In this document: piece by piece, positions 43,549 through 56,420 of the stretch
Layout: the number at the start of each line of letters is the position of its first letter
How positions within the stretch are numbered: the first letter of the stretch is position 1
NCBI RefSeq assembly: GCF_963678975.1
Contig: NC_089275.1
Span: 22,443,977-22,507,976, forward strand
Source: Dysidea avara
Taxonomy: Eukaryota; Porifera; Demospongiae; Dictyoceratida; Dysideidae
DNA: 64,000 nt
Direction: 5' to 3'
Program-made: the position numbers and the translations under genes
Notes under the pieces: generated by a model
Seen by the model: the letters and a program-made list of their open reading frames with translations, nothing else
What the model was told of the DNA's origin: nothing
Database searches by the model: none

Positions 43549-45544
43549 TAGCAAGAATAACTGTAAAAAACATGTAGATTCCACCGTATTCATTTCCAGC
43601 TTCACAGACATATTCCCCACTATCAGTAATATCAGCAGTGAAGATCATAACACTATCACTGTTGGTATGTGGACAAGATGAACAAGTGTCTGGGATGGAC
43701 CAGTTGTACACTGGATCTGGTGAAGATGACACAGTACAATTGAGTACCACTTGTTCACCATGAGGCACAATCACTGTCTGGCTCTTTTCAAATAGCAATT
43801 CTGGAGGGCCTATATATAATAATTATATGTGTAAATACTCAATGCATAAACAGTACTGGTTAGCTATGTACACATCAGTACTATTACAAGTTTGAAATAT
43901 CAGATCACTATAATACAATGTTGTTAAAGAAGTATCACATGGCAGTAAGAAATTTGTTAGTATTACAAAAGAGCTACAGCAATATACATGTATACATGTA
44001 GATGAACATTTTCTAATATGCAGGAGAACAATGTACTAACATAATATAGCACAACAACAACAATTATTGTATAGCTAGGTAATTTAAATGTGTAAAGGTC
44101 AAATAAACAACTATTGTCATTCACAAAGGAACAAACCATGTCGAAAGTATTGACATAATAATAATAATTATTTGTAAATGATCTTTAATTGTGATAACAG
44201 CGGTGGGGGAACTGGTTAGGCAGGGTAGGCAAATGTCTACTCCACAGCCAGTGATTTATATATAAGGCAATTCAAAGTGTCTTCAGAGATTTACTCTCAG
44301 AAAAGTCATGTTTTTTTTTCATTTTTGCTCAAGCATGCCTTCATCCTACATGCATGATGAGTTGATGACTGTGCTTTGCACAACACAGACATCAGTGACA
44401 GAAATTGATCTTGGATCAAGTTGCTTGCCCAACTTGGAATATTGAATAACGATTCTAACAGATTCTATCAACTTTTTTTAATAAAATGTGAAAATTCATG
44501 AAATAAATGAATACCAAAATCTCTGTATAATAGTGTGTTTGCTTATTAGTGATGTTTACATACCCAAGTATATTAATACTCCTTCAGCTGCAGTACTATG
44601 ATCAGTTTTACTCCTGCACAAATACCTTCCAGCATCAGACTTCACAGGTGGATCAAAAGTTAAGAAACTGCCGTCAACTGCAACATAAAGATTGTGTAAT
44701 TACCAGTGCTAGATTAACTCTGTTATACATTCAAGATTATTCATATCCTAACTGAAACACCTAACAGCTACTTATCAACAGTGTCACCTGTCACCAGTAC
44801 AAGATCTAATCATGACCAAAAATCCTACACTACCATACATCAATAAATAGACAACTAATTTTCCCTAGAAACAGTACCTGAATGGAATGGACTACAACTA
44901 GACATTGTCAACCAACCAACTAGTGACAGCTTCAAACAATCATTATACAATCACTATTTCTGTTCTGTACACATTAGCACCTATTCCCCAGCAGGCCCTG
45001 CTAAGTAAACTTAGGGATTTCCCACATTGCTACAATGCCAAGTAAGGATTTTCCTATCATCTCTTGTTTTATTACTGGAACTCTACTAATTTATTTTATT
45101 TTATTTCACTAGTATACATAAAATCTTCATAGATTACCACATATTCTAGCAGTTTCTGTAGTAGGAGTCATCACATTCCTGTTTGGATCAAGCCATTCCA
45201 CTGGTATCTCACTGTAGTCACTTTCAAAACAAGCAAATGATACAAAGTCTGTACTGCTATCATATTGTTGAGATTCTGGAACCATCATTAAAGCAGCATC
45301 ACTGCTGGTAGCTGGTATTAAAATGATCCACCCTAGATTTTATAATTATTTATAACTTCTGTATGTACTTCTGTAGTATGTAATAGCTACATGCATGCAT
45401 TTAATTTAGTAGAAATCAACAATACTGATATAGTCATATGTAAGTATTAATCAATTAAACAATCTCTAATTTTCTACTAGTTACATAATGCTTCACATAT
45501 ACTGTTAACAAACCCAACATATATAGTGTATTTGACATCATCAT
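43549..45544 (-). CDS. Immunoglobulin-domain secreted or receptor protein, first four exons
   Basis: Predicted exons on the minus strand: 45544-45514, 45332-45138, 44677-44564 and 43809-43549, each boundary with GT/AG and each intron in phase 1. Exon 1 starts at CACCATG. Joined to exon 2 it yields a signal peptide (MMMSNTLYML, then WIILIPATSSDA). Exons 2 and 3 form the first Ig fold (Cys in SFACFE, VEWLD Trp, then KSDAGRYLC). Exon 4 is a whole second Ig fold (VVLNCTV, YNW, DITDSGEYVCEAGNEYGG). The exon 4 donor AGTAAGT leaves phase 1, so more exons should follow on the minus strand; I did not find them before about 41 kb. Donor 1 (GTTTGT) is weak. Adhesion or receptor roles are typical of such proteins; no specific function is assignable. 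Confidence 0.75.
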
Positions 45545-45642
45545 GGTGACTCCTTCAGGTGAAGTAAAACAGACTTCAACTGTGTACATGTGATAGTAGT
45601 GTTCACTGAATATACGTACATCAACTTTCACTTTTCATATCC

Positions 45643-46162
45643 TGTGACCGGATTTGTGAAAAGGGGTCTTCCACACACATTCAATTCTATGAACTCAGAA
45701 GACCACAAGTTGATTTATAATTTCTCAGCATCACCTTCCACCCTGCCACCTCTAAATTCATTACTGCTATAAATCATCACTTGCGCCAGCATTTCAATTT
45801 AACCATCATTTTTAGCTATGGGAAACCTTTCTTCCAGCTTCAGAAAGGTAAGAAGAAAATCCTTGTAGTGACTACTGACATATAGCCTGCTGTTGCAGTA
45901 GTTATGGTTACTTTCTCAATGAAAAATGACTGCATGCCTGCATCAAAACTGAGGAAGTGGCTGATGAAAAACTAACAATCTACTTTTCCTGGCCCAACTT
46001 AGTATTCAAGATGCTGAACATTTCTCCATCCATTAAGCTATATATGTTGGTGCTCACTACTGACCAAATTTCAAGGCAATATAGTAGCATTTTTGCAATT
46101 ATTACTTGTCAAATTTGGTAAATTGGATGTGTATGTAATACCCTTTTCACAAATCCGGTCAT
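45643..46162. mobile_element. MITE with TGTGACCGGATTTGTGAAAA termini, second copy
   Basis: The left TGTGACCGGATTTGTGAAAA and right TTTTCACAAATCCGGTCATA form inverted repeats. The family matches 7078-7604. It lies directly upstream of the Ig gene's first exon. Confidence 0.75.
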
Positions 46163-46498
46163 ATATAAGTAGGTGTGTGTGTGACTGTGTGTGTTTTCAT
46201 AATAACAAAGACACAGCCATGTGTACGTGCAACAGAGTAGCGTAGGTGTTCAGACACAATTTTTCTACATGCTGTGATAGCTATATCTGATTTCTATGCT
46301 TAGCTATCTACAACACAGCTGTGGAACTATAGGGTAGTTACGTGTCTAGTAAACCTGAAAAAAAGATTACAAAGATGCTCAGCTAACTGTATTGGAAGCT
46401 ATAGGGTTTAATAACCTCATGTATTGGAAGCTATAGGGTCTGGGGATCCACTGCAAAACAGGACACATTAAATTTTAGTATACTCCAGTGAGGCATCC
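46163..46498. other. Noncoding sequence
   Basis: A short direct repeat TGTATTGGAAGCTATAGGGT occurs at about 46388 and 46420. No gene. Confidence 0.4.
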
Positions 46499-46787
46499 CA
46501 GGGGTAGTTTTAGGGGGTTTCTTCATGAGGTTTCCAGAAATCCCCTCTGAAAATAGTGTGTACCCCTACGATTCGTGTGGGTAATAAAAAATCACAAAGA
46601 GTTATAGATACTGTATTATAATAGGACTTTTTCTACTGGTGAAACTTCATACCTTTGTCTTTGAAATCACCATTATGGCATTCAACAGCATGTGGTGACC
46701 TTTTTTTTTGGTCTTCGACTTGCAGCTAGGCTGAAGTAGCAATTCCAGAGTGGAAATCCCCTCTGAAAATTTCTAGATCTACCCCTG
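46499..46787. mobile_element. hAT-like MITE without visible duplication
   Basis: Ends CAGGGGTAGTTTTAG and CTAGATCTACCCCTG are inverted repeats of hAT type. The flanking 8-mers do not match, so the insertion is old or the ends are imprecise. Two AATCCCCTCTGAAAAT words occur inside. Confidence 0.65.
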
Positions 46788-47449
46788 CACCCAATCAGCA
46801 CTGCCAAGCACAATGAAGGAGATTGTGACCGAGATCCTGGTTGACATTCTTGCAAGGGGGTGTCATGTAGGTATGCGCTGAAGGGAGATCTGCAACCGTG
46901 GTCAAAGTCTTTACCGGCCAAAATTTTGCTTTGACTTGTGACTAAGAGCCTTTGTCAATCTTTGACCGGTGACTTAGTGACTATATTTAAGCACTTTTCT
47001 ATTGTGGGTTGAAAATTTTTACCCTTCACTTGGCACGGATTTGGTAGCCTTGACCTTTGACTTAGACTTTTATTGCAGTCGCAGATCTACCTACAGTGAG
47101 TGCCTGTGTGTCACCGCCTTGTTTTTGGTAGGAAAACCCAAACCAGAGGCTGTAGTGCTTGTGGTACTTTTATTACATCTCCATCTGATGGCAAAAACTA
47201 TAGCTAGCTAGGAAACAGTACCGGAAAGTTACAGAACTCAACGACGTACTTGTATTAGAAATATACCGTACTTTTATTTTAAATAGGGAGTGAAATGCAT
47301 GGAAAGGGCAAGGAGCAATAGAACATATCAAAACATTTAACTTAACCACCATAACCGTATATTATAAAAATTTGTGAAACTGAATGACACCATCTATTGT
47401 ATAAATATACTGAGCCATTAAACACGGAGCCATAACTTCCACATACTTC
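46788..47449. other. Noncoding sequence
   Basis: Repeated TTTGAC-(C/T)TTTGACTT words occur at 46925-47065. No gene. Confidence 0.35.
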
Positions 47450-48985
47450 AATCATAGATACACTAAACTTTACAACTGGATTGGAAACGGAAGTAACTCA
47501 CATGACGTCTCTGTACAAATTCCCAATGTGACGTAACGAGCTCGAAAAAACATCCGTGTTTCGCTTGCGCTAGTTAGTCGCCATAGATACTGTCCGTAGT
47601 TACGAGCACGATATTTATTTCTTATGGCTTTATTTGCCAACTATTAGCAATTTGTCGGCTTTTAACTTGACGAATTGGTTAACCTAGCCTTGTACACAAT
47701 AACAGGAATGCGTGTGCAACCACCAGAGGCTGTTGTTTGTAATAAACAAGCCACCAGTATGTCGAGAGGTAAGCGAATTATGTTATGGCTACACCGTCTC
47801 ATTTTTGTAGACTTTTCACAAATTCTATGTGTTGGGAAGCAGCTCAGGTAGTTTTGTTTTGAAATCTATATCAAGTGTGTAGTGTAATAGGCAACTTGGA
47901 TTTATTGTATCAATTGTCATATTGTATAAAATTACTGCTTACCACTTTACACTTGTGGACTTTTAGTAGGCCCATGACGAATGCTAGATATCAATTTACC
48001 ATACCATCAACTACTACCACACTTGGGGGGTGTAAAGTGTGTGTTGGATTGCTCTGAAACCAAAGCTATATGGCATGGGGATGAAAGACAGAATCTCCCA
48101 AAATTTTGAAATCATCCAACCCACATGATTAGACATCCACCAAATGACAGTGTACTGATGACCAACAAGCAAGAGCTCAAGATGCACTACCAAATTATAT
48201 GTTTAAACAGTATGCGTACTTTCAAAAGAAGTGACATAAAACACTTATAGCTACATTGCACACGTAATTCATAATCAACGTACACATATTACATTGTACA
48301 TTTAAAATATTCAAAGTGTATGGTTTCTTCGTTAGTTAGTGTGAGAGATTGTCGACTTAACACATTCTGGCTGTACTGGTGGGGCTACCTTTAGCCAACT
48401 CTGTAGCAATGGTGAATAGCTTGTGTAATTAACTGAAGTCATACTGGGACCAATCAATCATGTTTATCCACTTTGTAGTAAAATGCCACGTAAAGTACTA
48501 AAGCTTCCATACAGACCTCCTGCAAATCTATGAAAGCATAGAATGACCTGGACTGGGAATTGAAGAATGTGGCCTGGTGGACCAAGTGTTCTATTAGCTA
48601 GTTGCAGACACACTTGCAGTACAGTATGGTATGGAATACATCTAAAGTCCATTCTTTCAAATATACGACTTAGTACAAGATCACGGGTCGCTGAAATCAG
48701 TCAATAAACAACTGGATAAATCACCAGCGTCCAATGTGTCACTACCGAAAATTCGCCGAAATACGGCTCTTGCAAACTCTTCAAACTTTTGTTATTGTCC
48801 TGGGAGACTTAACTGCTTCATCCTGAAGTGAAGTTAATGACAAACAGATAAACTACGGACACACTTGCTCACTGGCATCATCATTCTTAGCAACCGCACT
48901 ATGACGCAAACCGAAACAAGGATGTTATAGTGCGTGAGTTCCGTTTCCAATCCCTATGTGTATAGTATATCTATGCTTCAATTCA
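47450..48985. mobile_element. Element with inverted GGATTGGAAACGGAA ends
   Basis: GGATTGGAAACGGAAGTAACTC near 47476 is mirrored at 48950-48925 by TTCCGTTTCCAATCC. Outer CATAGATACACTA/TATAGTATATCTATG and inner AACATCC(G/T)TGTTTCG words extend the inverted match to about 150 bp on each side. The roughly 1.5 kb interior has only short frames. One begins ATGCGTGTGCAACC at 47707 and reaches a GTAAGC donor-like site at 47770. I assign no product. Confidence 0.5.
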
Positions 48986-49085
48986 TGGAGATCCAATATG
49001 GCTTATCAGAATCCTTGATGATTTAAGAGAAAAAGCAGAATATTTAGAGCCTTGTATCGCCAGTCACTATGTATTCAGGTACATA

Positions 49086-49337
49086 TAGACCTTTGCAGGT
49101 GAGCTGCTGCCATAGCAACATCCGCCATCTTGGAGTACAACCCGTTTTGCAACCCTGATAGCGTTGTTTTCTATAAGAGTAAAACAATACCCAGGAAGTA
49201 GAGCTGCTTCTCCTGCATTCCACAGCAAAGGTTGACCAGGTTAAACGTATGCTCTCCCTACGCTACAGGGTTGCAAACGCATTGTACTTCAAGATGGCAG
49301 ATGTTACTATGGCAGCAGCTCACCTGCAAAGGGTCTA
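49086..49337. mobile_element. TA-flanked MITE with conserved long arms
   Basis: The left TAGACCTTTGCAGGTGAGCT and right inverse TAGACCCTTTGCAGGTGAGC form imperfect inverted repeats of about 75 bp. TA is present on both sides. Each arm carries CCATCTTG, the inverse of an AAGATGG YY1-like core. Confidence 0.7.
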
Positions 49338-50192
49338 TACCGGGAAACACACATAATGTAAAATCAGCTCTGTGTAAACTGGGGCACGGCTTATTTTGGG
49401 TAGATTCTTAAGTGTTGACATGTAGAATCAAGCTTGGTGAATTTGGTTGAGGGTAACAGCTTCCTTTTTGGGGGTTTTCCCGGCCACCTGAGTAGTTAAA
49501 TTCGAGCTCCCGAGAAACTCCTCGAACTGGCCGAATATTGACTTGAGCAGAACATTTTCTAGCTACGCAGTTAAATTTTTTTTGTAATGGTGTGAGTCTG
49601 CGAGTATTGCCAGGGCTCCTGTACTGACCACATTCCATAAAATTGTTCATCAGCTCACTCCTTCTATATACAATCAAGAGTCTCTTATTATGGACTCTTG
49701 ATACAACTACATCAGACCTCTCAACCTGGAAGTAGACCTGGTCGTGAGAAAGCCACCTACCCATACTCCATACAGCTGTGAAGCCTACCATCTTTGTGAT
49801 GGGGCTCACTAATATACATATACATTTGTTTTAAAAGGCACAACTATAGCTAGCTATGTGGGTGCAATACTGCTGTTTACCGCAGTTTATAATATCTCTA
49901 TGCTACAGTGTAGCCTATACTATAATATGACAAGAACCTACTATCTTTGCTCCATTGTTGAATCACATGATATCAGTCTATTTATTTATTTATTATCATT
50001 ATTTCTGTACAAACTCAAAATTGAGTAGGTCTATAATTGTACAAAAAAAAGTAGTTAGCTAAGTAATTAAGGTAGTTACATGTTCAATTTACTTTTAAAA
50101 GTTTCAAGGCTAGTTGATGTTGCTGCATTGGTTGGCAAGCTGCAACATGAGTTTGCAACTGTGTGAATCAGAGCGGATGACCCCTAGTAAAA
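49338..50192. other. Noncoding sequence
   Basis: A 133-codon minus-strand frame (49809-49408) has no recognisable domain and opens with GTG; I do not call it. No other feature seen. Confidence 0.35.
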
Positions 50193-50882
50193 CAGGGCCG
50201 GTGTAAGCACTACGGCCACTACGGCCACTGCCGTAGCAGATGTTCACAGCCCAAGCCAGTCACGTGAGTGCATGCCTAGCTAAGCTAATATAGCTACACA
50301 CCAATAAGGTAGCTCTGTATGGTAGTTACGTCGTCATGACATACACTAATTTATATGTTTCTTGACAGACATCAACCATTCTAACCGTTAATGCAATAAA
50401 AGGATGTGCAACCCACTTCACGTTACCACTTGCTTATCCTCTATTATATTCCTAATGATCGAAGGACATGATGACCAGTGCGGTGGACGTTCTTCCAGCT
50501 CTGCTGAAAGGTAGGTTATTATTATTATTGGGGGTACAGGTAAGAAGGCAAAGCCTGTAAAAACCTGATCAATTATATAAATGAAATTAGACTTTACAAC
50601 ATATAAAAAGGTAGTGTGACAGCTAGGGAAGTTACAAAAGTCAGTGTAATACTGTATGTATGAAGCAATATCTTAAAATCAACTCTTGTAAAGTGCTAAA
50701 ATTGCTTCAGAATGTGGTTTACAAACACGAAAATTTCAAAACTTTCCTGGGGGGGGCATGCCCCCAGACCCCCTGAGTGCTTCATGGCACAGTCACCCAT
50801 CGTGCTTCCACACTCATCACAATCCCTGAATCAAAACCTGGCTTGTTGCCTGACCAGCCACTAAGAGCTTCCACCGGCCCTG
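50193..50882. mobile_element. hAT-like element with nested LINE 3' end
   Basis: Ends CAGGGCCGGTGTAAGC and GCTTCCACCGGCCCTG are inverted repeats. No matching 8-bp flank was found. The interior includes the inverse 3' end of a LINE at about 50524-50625 (ending in the AAT-repeat tail), and the GGGGGGCATGCCCCCAGACC palindrome also found in other MITEs here. Confidence 0.65.
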
Positions 50883-51135
50883 TAATACTGCATGTTAGTT
50901 AGCTGTAAGCATCCTTCAGGCGGATTGATGTCAATTAAATTGTTAGCTATTTTATACATTGTGATGGCACGGAAGCTATTTCATCTATCTTGTAAGGGCT
51001 GCCACTGCAGATGTTGCAGCATAATTATCTGTCACACTGGCATTCCAGTCATAATTCAGTATCAGTCAGTCTTTCAACTCAGTTGATGTACTGGTTCACC
51101 ATCATTGAAATTACCTCTCATTTCTTGAGTAATGT

Positions 51136-51521
51136 ACTTGTCAATTTCATGCCCCACCCCCCCACCCCCGGGGAGGGTGGGGGAATACAGGGGATTTGAC
51201 AAATTGTGGTGTCAAATTCCCCACTACTGGGACAAAATCAGCTGTCAAATCCCCACTATGTCCCCACCCCCATAGTAGGGGATTTGACAACACCTCAAGG
51301 ATGACTAAGCGCATATTTCATGCATGCGACTAGTAATAAACCTGCCCTGTAGCTAGTAAAATTATAGCAAATGCAATTTTATTGTTTAGAAATGCAACTA
51401 CCGAAAATTGGTTAGTGAATTGGACAACTGTCAATTGCCCCAGGGGTGGGGACAAGAAGCAATGTCAAATCCCCACCTGGGGTGTGGGGACGCCCGGGGG
51501 TGGGGCATGAAATTGACAAGT
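51136..51521. mobile_element. MITE with 25-bp perfect inverted repeats
   Basis: ACTTGTCAATTTCATGCCCC at the left is mirrored exactly at the right. Internal repeated GTCAAATCCCCAC and GGGGATTTGACA words suggest layered hairpins. Noncoding. Confidence 0.78.
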
Positions 51522-51689
51522 GCATAATCAATATCCAGCAGTGGGTTTAATGTTCAGCACAGATTTTTCGCACAAGTACACCTCACAACAACCGAAATTA
51601 AGTAATAAAAACAAGTAGCCATTAGAGACAGGATGTTATCCGTAACACGGATAATGGGATTTTACTAGTATACTAATAATTCTAACCAC

Positions 51690-53665
51690 CTTGTGTATAG
51701 AGACTATAGCCTCTCTATAGAGTCTATCTTGACTAACCTGTCTATACAGTCTATAGTGAAAAGTCTATAGTGACTAACCTGTCTATATAGTCTACAGTGA
51801 CTAATCTGTCTATATAGTCTATAGTGACTAACCTGTCTATACAGTCTATGGTGACAAACCTGTCTATACAGTCTATAGTGAAAAGTCTATAGTGACTAAC
51901 CTGTCTATATAGTCTACAGTGACTAACCTGTCTATACAGTCTATAGTGACTAACCTGTACAGTCTACAGTGACTAACCTGTCTATATAGTCTATAGTGAC
52001 TAACCTGTCTATACAGTCTATAGTGACTACCCTGTCTATGTAGTCTATAGTGACTAACCTGTCTATACAGTCTAGTGACTAACCTGTCTATATAGTCTAT
52101 AGTGACTAACCTGTCTATAAAGTCTAAAGTGACTAACCTGTCTATATAGTCTATAGTGACTAACCTGTCTATATAGTCACTATTGACTAACCTGTCTATG
52201 TACTCTATGGTGACTAACCTGTCTATATAGTTTACAGTGACTAACCTGTCTATATAGTCTATAGTGACTAACCTGTCTATACAGTCTATCGTGACTAACC
52301 TGTCTATACAGTCTATAGTGACTAACCTGTCCATACAGTCTACAGTGGCTAACCTGTCTATACAGTCTATAGTGACTAACCTGTCTATATAGTCTATAGT
52401 GACTAACCTGTCTATACAGTCTATAGTGACTACCCTGTCTATGTAGTCTATAGTGACTAACCTGTCTATACAGTCTAGTGACTAACCTGTCTATATAGTC
52501 TATAGTGACTAACCTGTCTATAAAGTCTAAAGTGACTAACCTGTCTATATAGTCTATAGTGACTAACCTGTCTATATAGTCACTAGTGACTAACCTGTCT
52601 ATGTACTCTATGGTGACTAACCTGTCTATATAGTTTACAGTGACTAACCTGTCTATATAGTCTATAGTGACTAACCTGTCTATACAGTCTATCGTGACTA
52701 ACCTGTCTATACAGTCTATAGTGACTAACCTGTCTATACAGTCTACAGTGGCTAACCTGTCTATACAGTCTATAGTGACTAACCTGTCTATATAGTCTAC
52801 AGTGACTAACCTGTCTATATAGTCTATAGTGACTAACCTGTCTATATAGTCTATAGTGACTAACCTGTCTATATAGTCACTAGTGACTAACCTGTACAGT
52901 CTACAGTGACTAACCTGTCTATATAGTCCATAGTGACTAACCTGTCTATACAGTCTATAGTGACTAACCTGTCTATATAGTCACTAGTGACTAACCTGTA
53001 CAGTCTACAGTGACTAACCTGTCTATATAGTCCATAGTGACTAACCTGTCTATACAGTCTATAGTGACTAACCTGTCTATATAGTCTACAGTGACTAACC
53101 TGTCTATATAGTCTATAGTGACTAACCTGTCTATATAGTCTATAGTGACTAACCTGTCTATATAGTCACTAGTGACTAACCTGTCTATGTACTCTATGGT
53201 GACTAACCTGTCTATATAGTTTACAGTGACTAACCTGTCTATATAGTCTATAGTGACTAACCTGTCTATATAGTCTACGGTGACTATAACCTGTCTATAT
53301 AGTCTACAGTGACTAACCTGTCTATATAGTCCATAGTGACTAACCTGTCTATATAGTCATAGTGACTAACCTGTCTATATATACTCTATGGTGACTAACC
53401 TGGCTATATAGTTTACAGTGACTAACCTGTCTATATAGTTTATAGTGAGTAACCTGTCTATATAGTCTACGGTGACTATAACCTGTCTATATAGTCTACA
53501 GTGACTAACCTGTCTATATAGTCTATAGTGACTAATCTGTCTATACAGTCTATCGTGACTAACCTGTCTATACAGTCTATAGTGACTAACCTGTCTATAC
53601 AGTCTACAGTGGCTAACCTGTCTATATAGTCTATAGTGACTAACCTGTCTATACAGTCTATATAT
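51690..53665. repeat. 27-bp minisatellite, about 70 units, with higher-order repeats
   Basis: The core unit is AGTGACTAACCTGTCTATAT plus AGTCTAT. Nearly 2 kb is covered, with variant units (TACAGTCTAC, TTTACAGTG, GTACTCTATGG, CACTAGTGAC). Marker variants such as TACCCTGTCTATGTAG recur at 52028 and 52431, i.e. about 403 bp apart, so 15-unit blocks have been duplicated. Because 27 is divisible by three, the minus strand stays open for long runs of a 9-residue repeat (DRLVTIDYI); I regard that as an artefact. Confidence 0.92.
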
Positions 53666-56305
53666 GGAATGCCGTTGTGGACAAAAATTCATTTTTAAGT
53701 TCTATACATCAATATTTAAGTATTATATTATTGTGTGTCAGCACACTGTGTGTGTTAGCACACTGTGTGTGTTAGCACACTGCACTATGTCCATTTCACC
53801 ACTCCTGCATTCCTTCATCTTTCTTCACTGTCTTCGTTTTTGTTTTATTTCAGTTCGCATGTCTTATTTTCACTACACTAAACTACTATACTACATTTCA
53901 GTTCACATGTTCTATTTTCACTTCACTACACTAAACTACATATATTATAATTTTATATACTTTTACAGTAGAATTACAAACATGTAGCTACAGTAGCTAG
54001 CTATTTTCTTTTTGAAGAATTTTACAGTGTACATATATACTTGTAACTTTCCCATGCAGCCAACAGATCTTAAGGCTTCATTTCCCATGACAAACTTTAC
54101 TACCCTATAGCTACTTCCTGTCACCTATATGTAGTGTGGCTTTGGCAGTTTTCAAGTGGACTAATTGATGCAACAGAATCCAGTCACAAAAAGAGGTGCC
54201 TAGTTACAGGCATCACAGCTATGCATTTGAGGAAATTGAATTGTATAATACTGATCTGGATAAGGAGACTTGAGAACACATATACATGCAGTCTGTTGCT
54301 GTGATAAAAAGAATGTTACATGCAAGGGTGTGTGTTGATCATGAGTAGAAGAACTGAGATCAGCATAATAGTTGCATGCAGTAGTTCAAAAATGCATGGA
54401 AAGTGGTAGTGTCTTACTGCAAATATAAGGATGCAGTTAAATGTTGCAAAACTCAAGTCCATCTGATATGCTTTTATCCACTAAACTGCATGTATAAACA
54501 AGATATGTATAGATAAATGGAGTTTTAAATGGTCTTGATTGTTTGGCAAAGACTCATCCACATAGCTATGGATTTAACTGCTGTGAACAATCTGCTTAAA
54601 TGTAGGCTTTAGCCATTTCCACAGATGGCAATTGTTCATAAGCCATTTGAGACACTAACTACTGGACTACATTGATATTGCTCTAATTCCTCAAAACTCT
54701 TTAAAAGCTCATGGATAGAATTACACAGATATGATGATTAATTAATTATTTTTTTGTTGTTTCATTTGTTAAATATTTGCTCATAGTCAGTACATTGAAT
54801 TACACAGATCTTGAAGTTTGGCTCATTTGTAGTACTACAGTAGCTACTTGACCCACTAAAATAATTTTAAAATCTATTTATTCCAATATACATTTTTTAC
54901 AACCATAAAAGTTATCATCATAGGAAGCCATAAAACACACAATCTAGTCTTCACACCCATAATGTCATTCTTGATTATTATGCAGTAGTTGACTAAAATT
55001 TTGTTCCCTTAAGAAGAAAAAAAACTTGTTTTAAAACTATTTTATTGGGGAATCAGTTCAACGTGAACGCCATTCTGACAGTGATCTATATAATTATATT
55101 CATTCCACATCCCAGAGATCGTAACAGAGATTAACAATCAAGGACTTATCTTTAATTTGTGCTGTAGGCTATGTACCTGAATACATGCAATCAAACCACC
55201 TACTGTATAGCTACAGTAATCTAGAATCTCTCTAAACCAGCCAAGTTGTAATTCGCTAACAGCTTTGTAATAACCTGATACTTCTGTACTCAAATAATCC
55301 TTATAGACTTGAAATCAAGTTGTTTTTGGTTTTCTGATAGCAGTAACTAGCAATGAAATTTACTAAATGATTTGCTTATAAGCAATCAATGACAGCCAAA
55401 TTTTGACAGAAGGAAAATTTAACAAATCCACACTTAACAGATAGCTTTGATGAATTAAATGTGGTAAAATTCAAGAAATCATCAAACATGTACTTTTAAA
55501 GGAGCACATGGACATCTGGTGAATAAAATGTACAAATTATACCACATAAACATGATTATTAGTTTCTCATCCTCAAATAAAATAGCAGTGCAGGAGAGTG
55601 GATTTTTATTTTATTTTTTACTAACTAGACAGTAGAGCAATTTTCGTAGACTGCTCTAGCAAGGTACCAACTATAAAAGGTGCTAATTGGTCTCCCTTAG
55701 CCACCAGTAGCACAAAACAATCCTAGAAAAGGCGATGCAGGTAGGGATGAGAAACTAACACTTTAGTTCATGTGGCCTTCACTGATTCATCAAATGCTTC
55801 AATTTTCCCTTTCATCAAAATTTCCTGTTGTATAGTAATTATACAGAAGTGATCCAACAACCTTTAATTAATTTGGTATAATGTGGACATAATGAGAGAC
55901 TAATGGCCTATTAACTTAATTAATGTTGTTATTTTTTGTTTCTTGTCCATTGAATAAATAAACAAATAAACATGGATATAGAATGGTTCAACCCAACCAT
56001 ACTACGTACCACCATCTTACTTGATCATCACTTAGATACCTTAATTCTTACCCACTTATGAAACTTTTAAGATATTTAGATGGAAATGGACAGAGTTCAC
56101 AGGTTGATGTAATATTCCAAGCCACTGATACCACCCTCCAACTCCACCATTTTGCAAACAATATACATATAGAAAAAGCGCTTTTATTAATAGGTGAATG
56201 GTTGACATAGCTCAACTACATATATTACAGCAAGTGCTTATCAACATAGTCTTACTTTGCTCTTGTTTTGTGTCATCAGTGTCTGCAAGGTCCACACTCT
56301 AAAAA
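53666..56305. other. Noncoding sequence with two local duplications
   Basis: Three copies of a roughly 20-bp unit containing TTAGCACACTGTGTGTG lie at 53738-53780. A two-copy unit of about 50 bp, each with TTTCAGTTC(G/A)CATGT and CTACACTAAACTAC, lies at 53848-53940. The rest shows no gene. Confidence 0.5.
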
Positions 56306-56420
56306 ATGAAGTGTGCTTTGCACACAAAAACAATGTCATGGAGCACACTTTGGACCTAACAGTGTTAGGCCCAATGTGTACTCCATGACATAGTTTTTCT
56401 GTTTTGTGTGCAAAGCACAT
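56306..56420. mobile_element. Hairpin MITE
   Basis: ATGAAGTGTGCTTTGCACAC pairs with GTGTGCAAAGCACAT. The inner ATGTCATGGAGCACACTTTGG arm pairs across a GTGTTAGG-type loop. No coding content. Confidence 0.75.

Noticed and set aside
49408-49809. 133-codon minus frame
   Set aside because: Opens with GTG, no domain recognised, no splice or promoter context.
51873-52334. 153-codon minus-strand frame made of a nine-residue repeat
   Set aside because: It follows from a 27-bp minisatellite with no stop in that frame; the same holds at 53375-53692. No start context, no conserved flanks.
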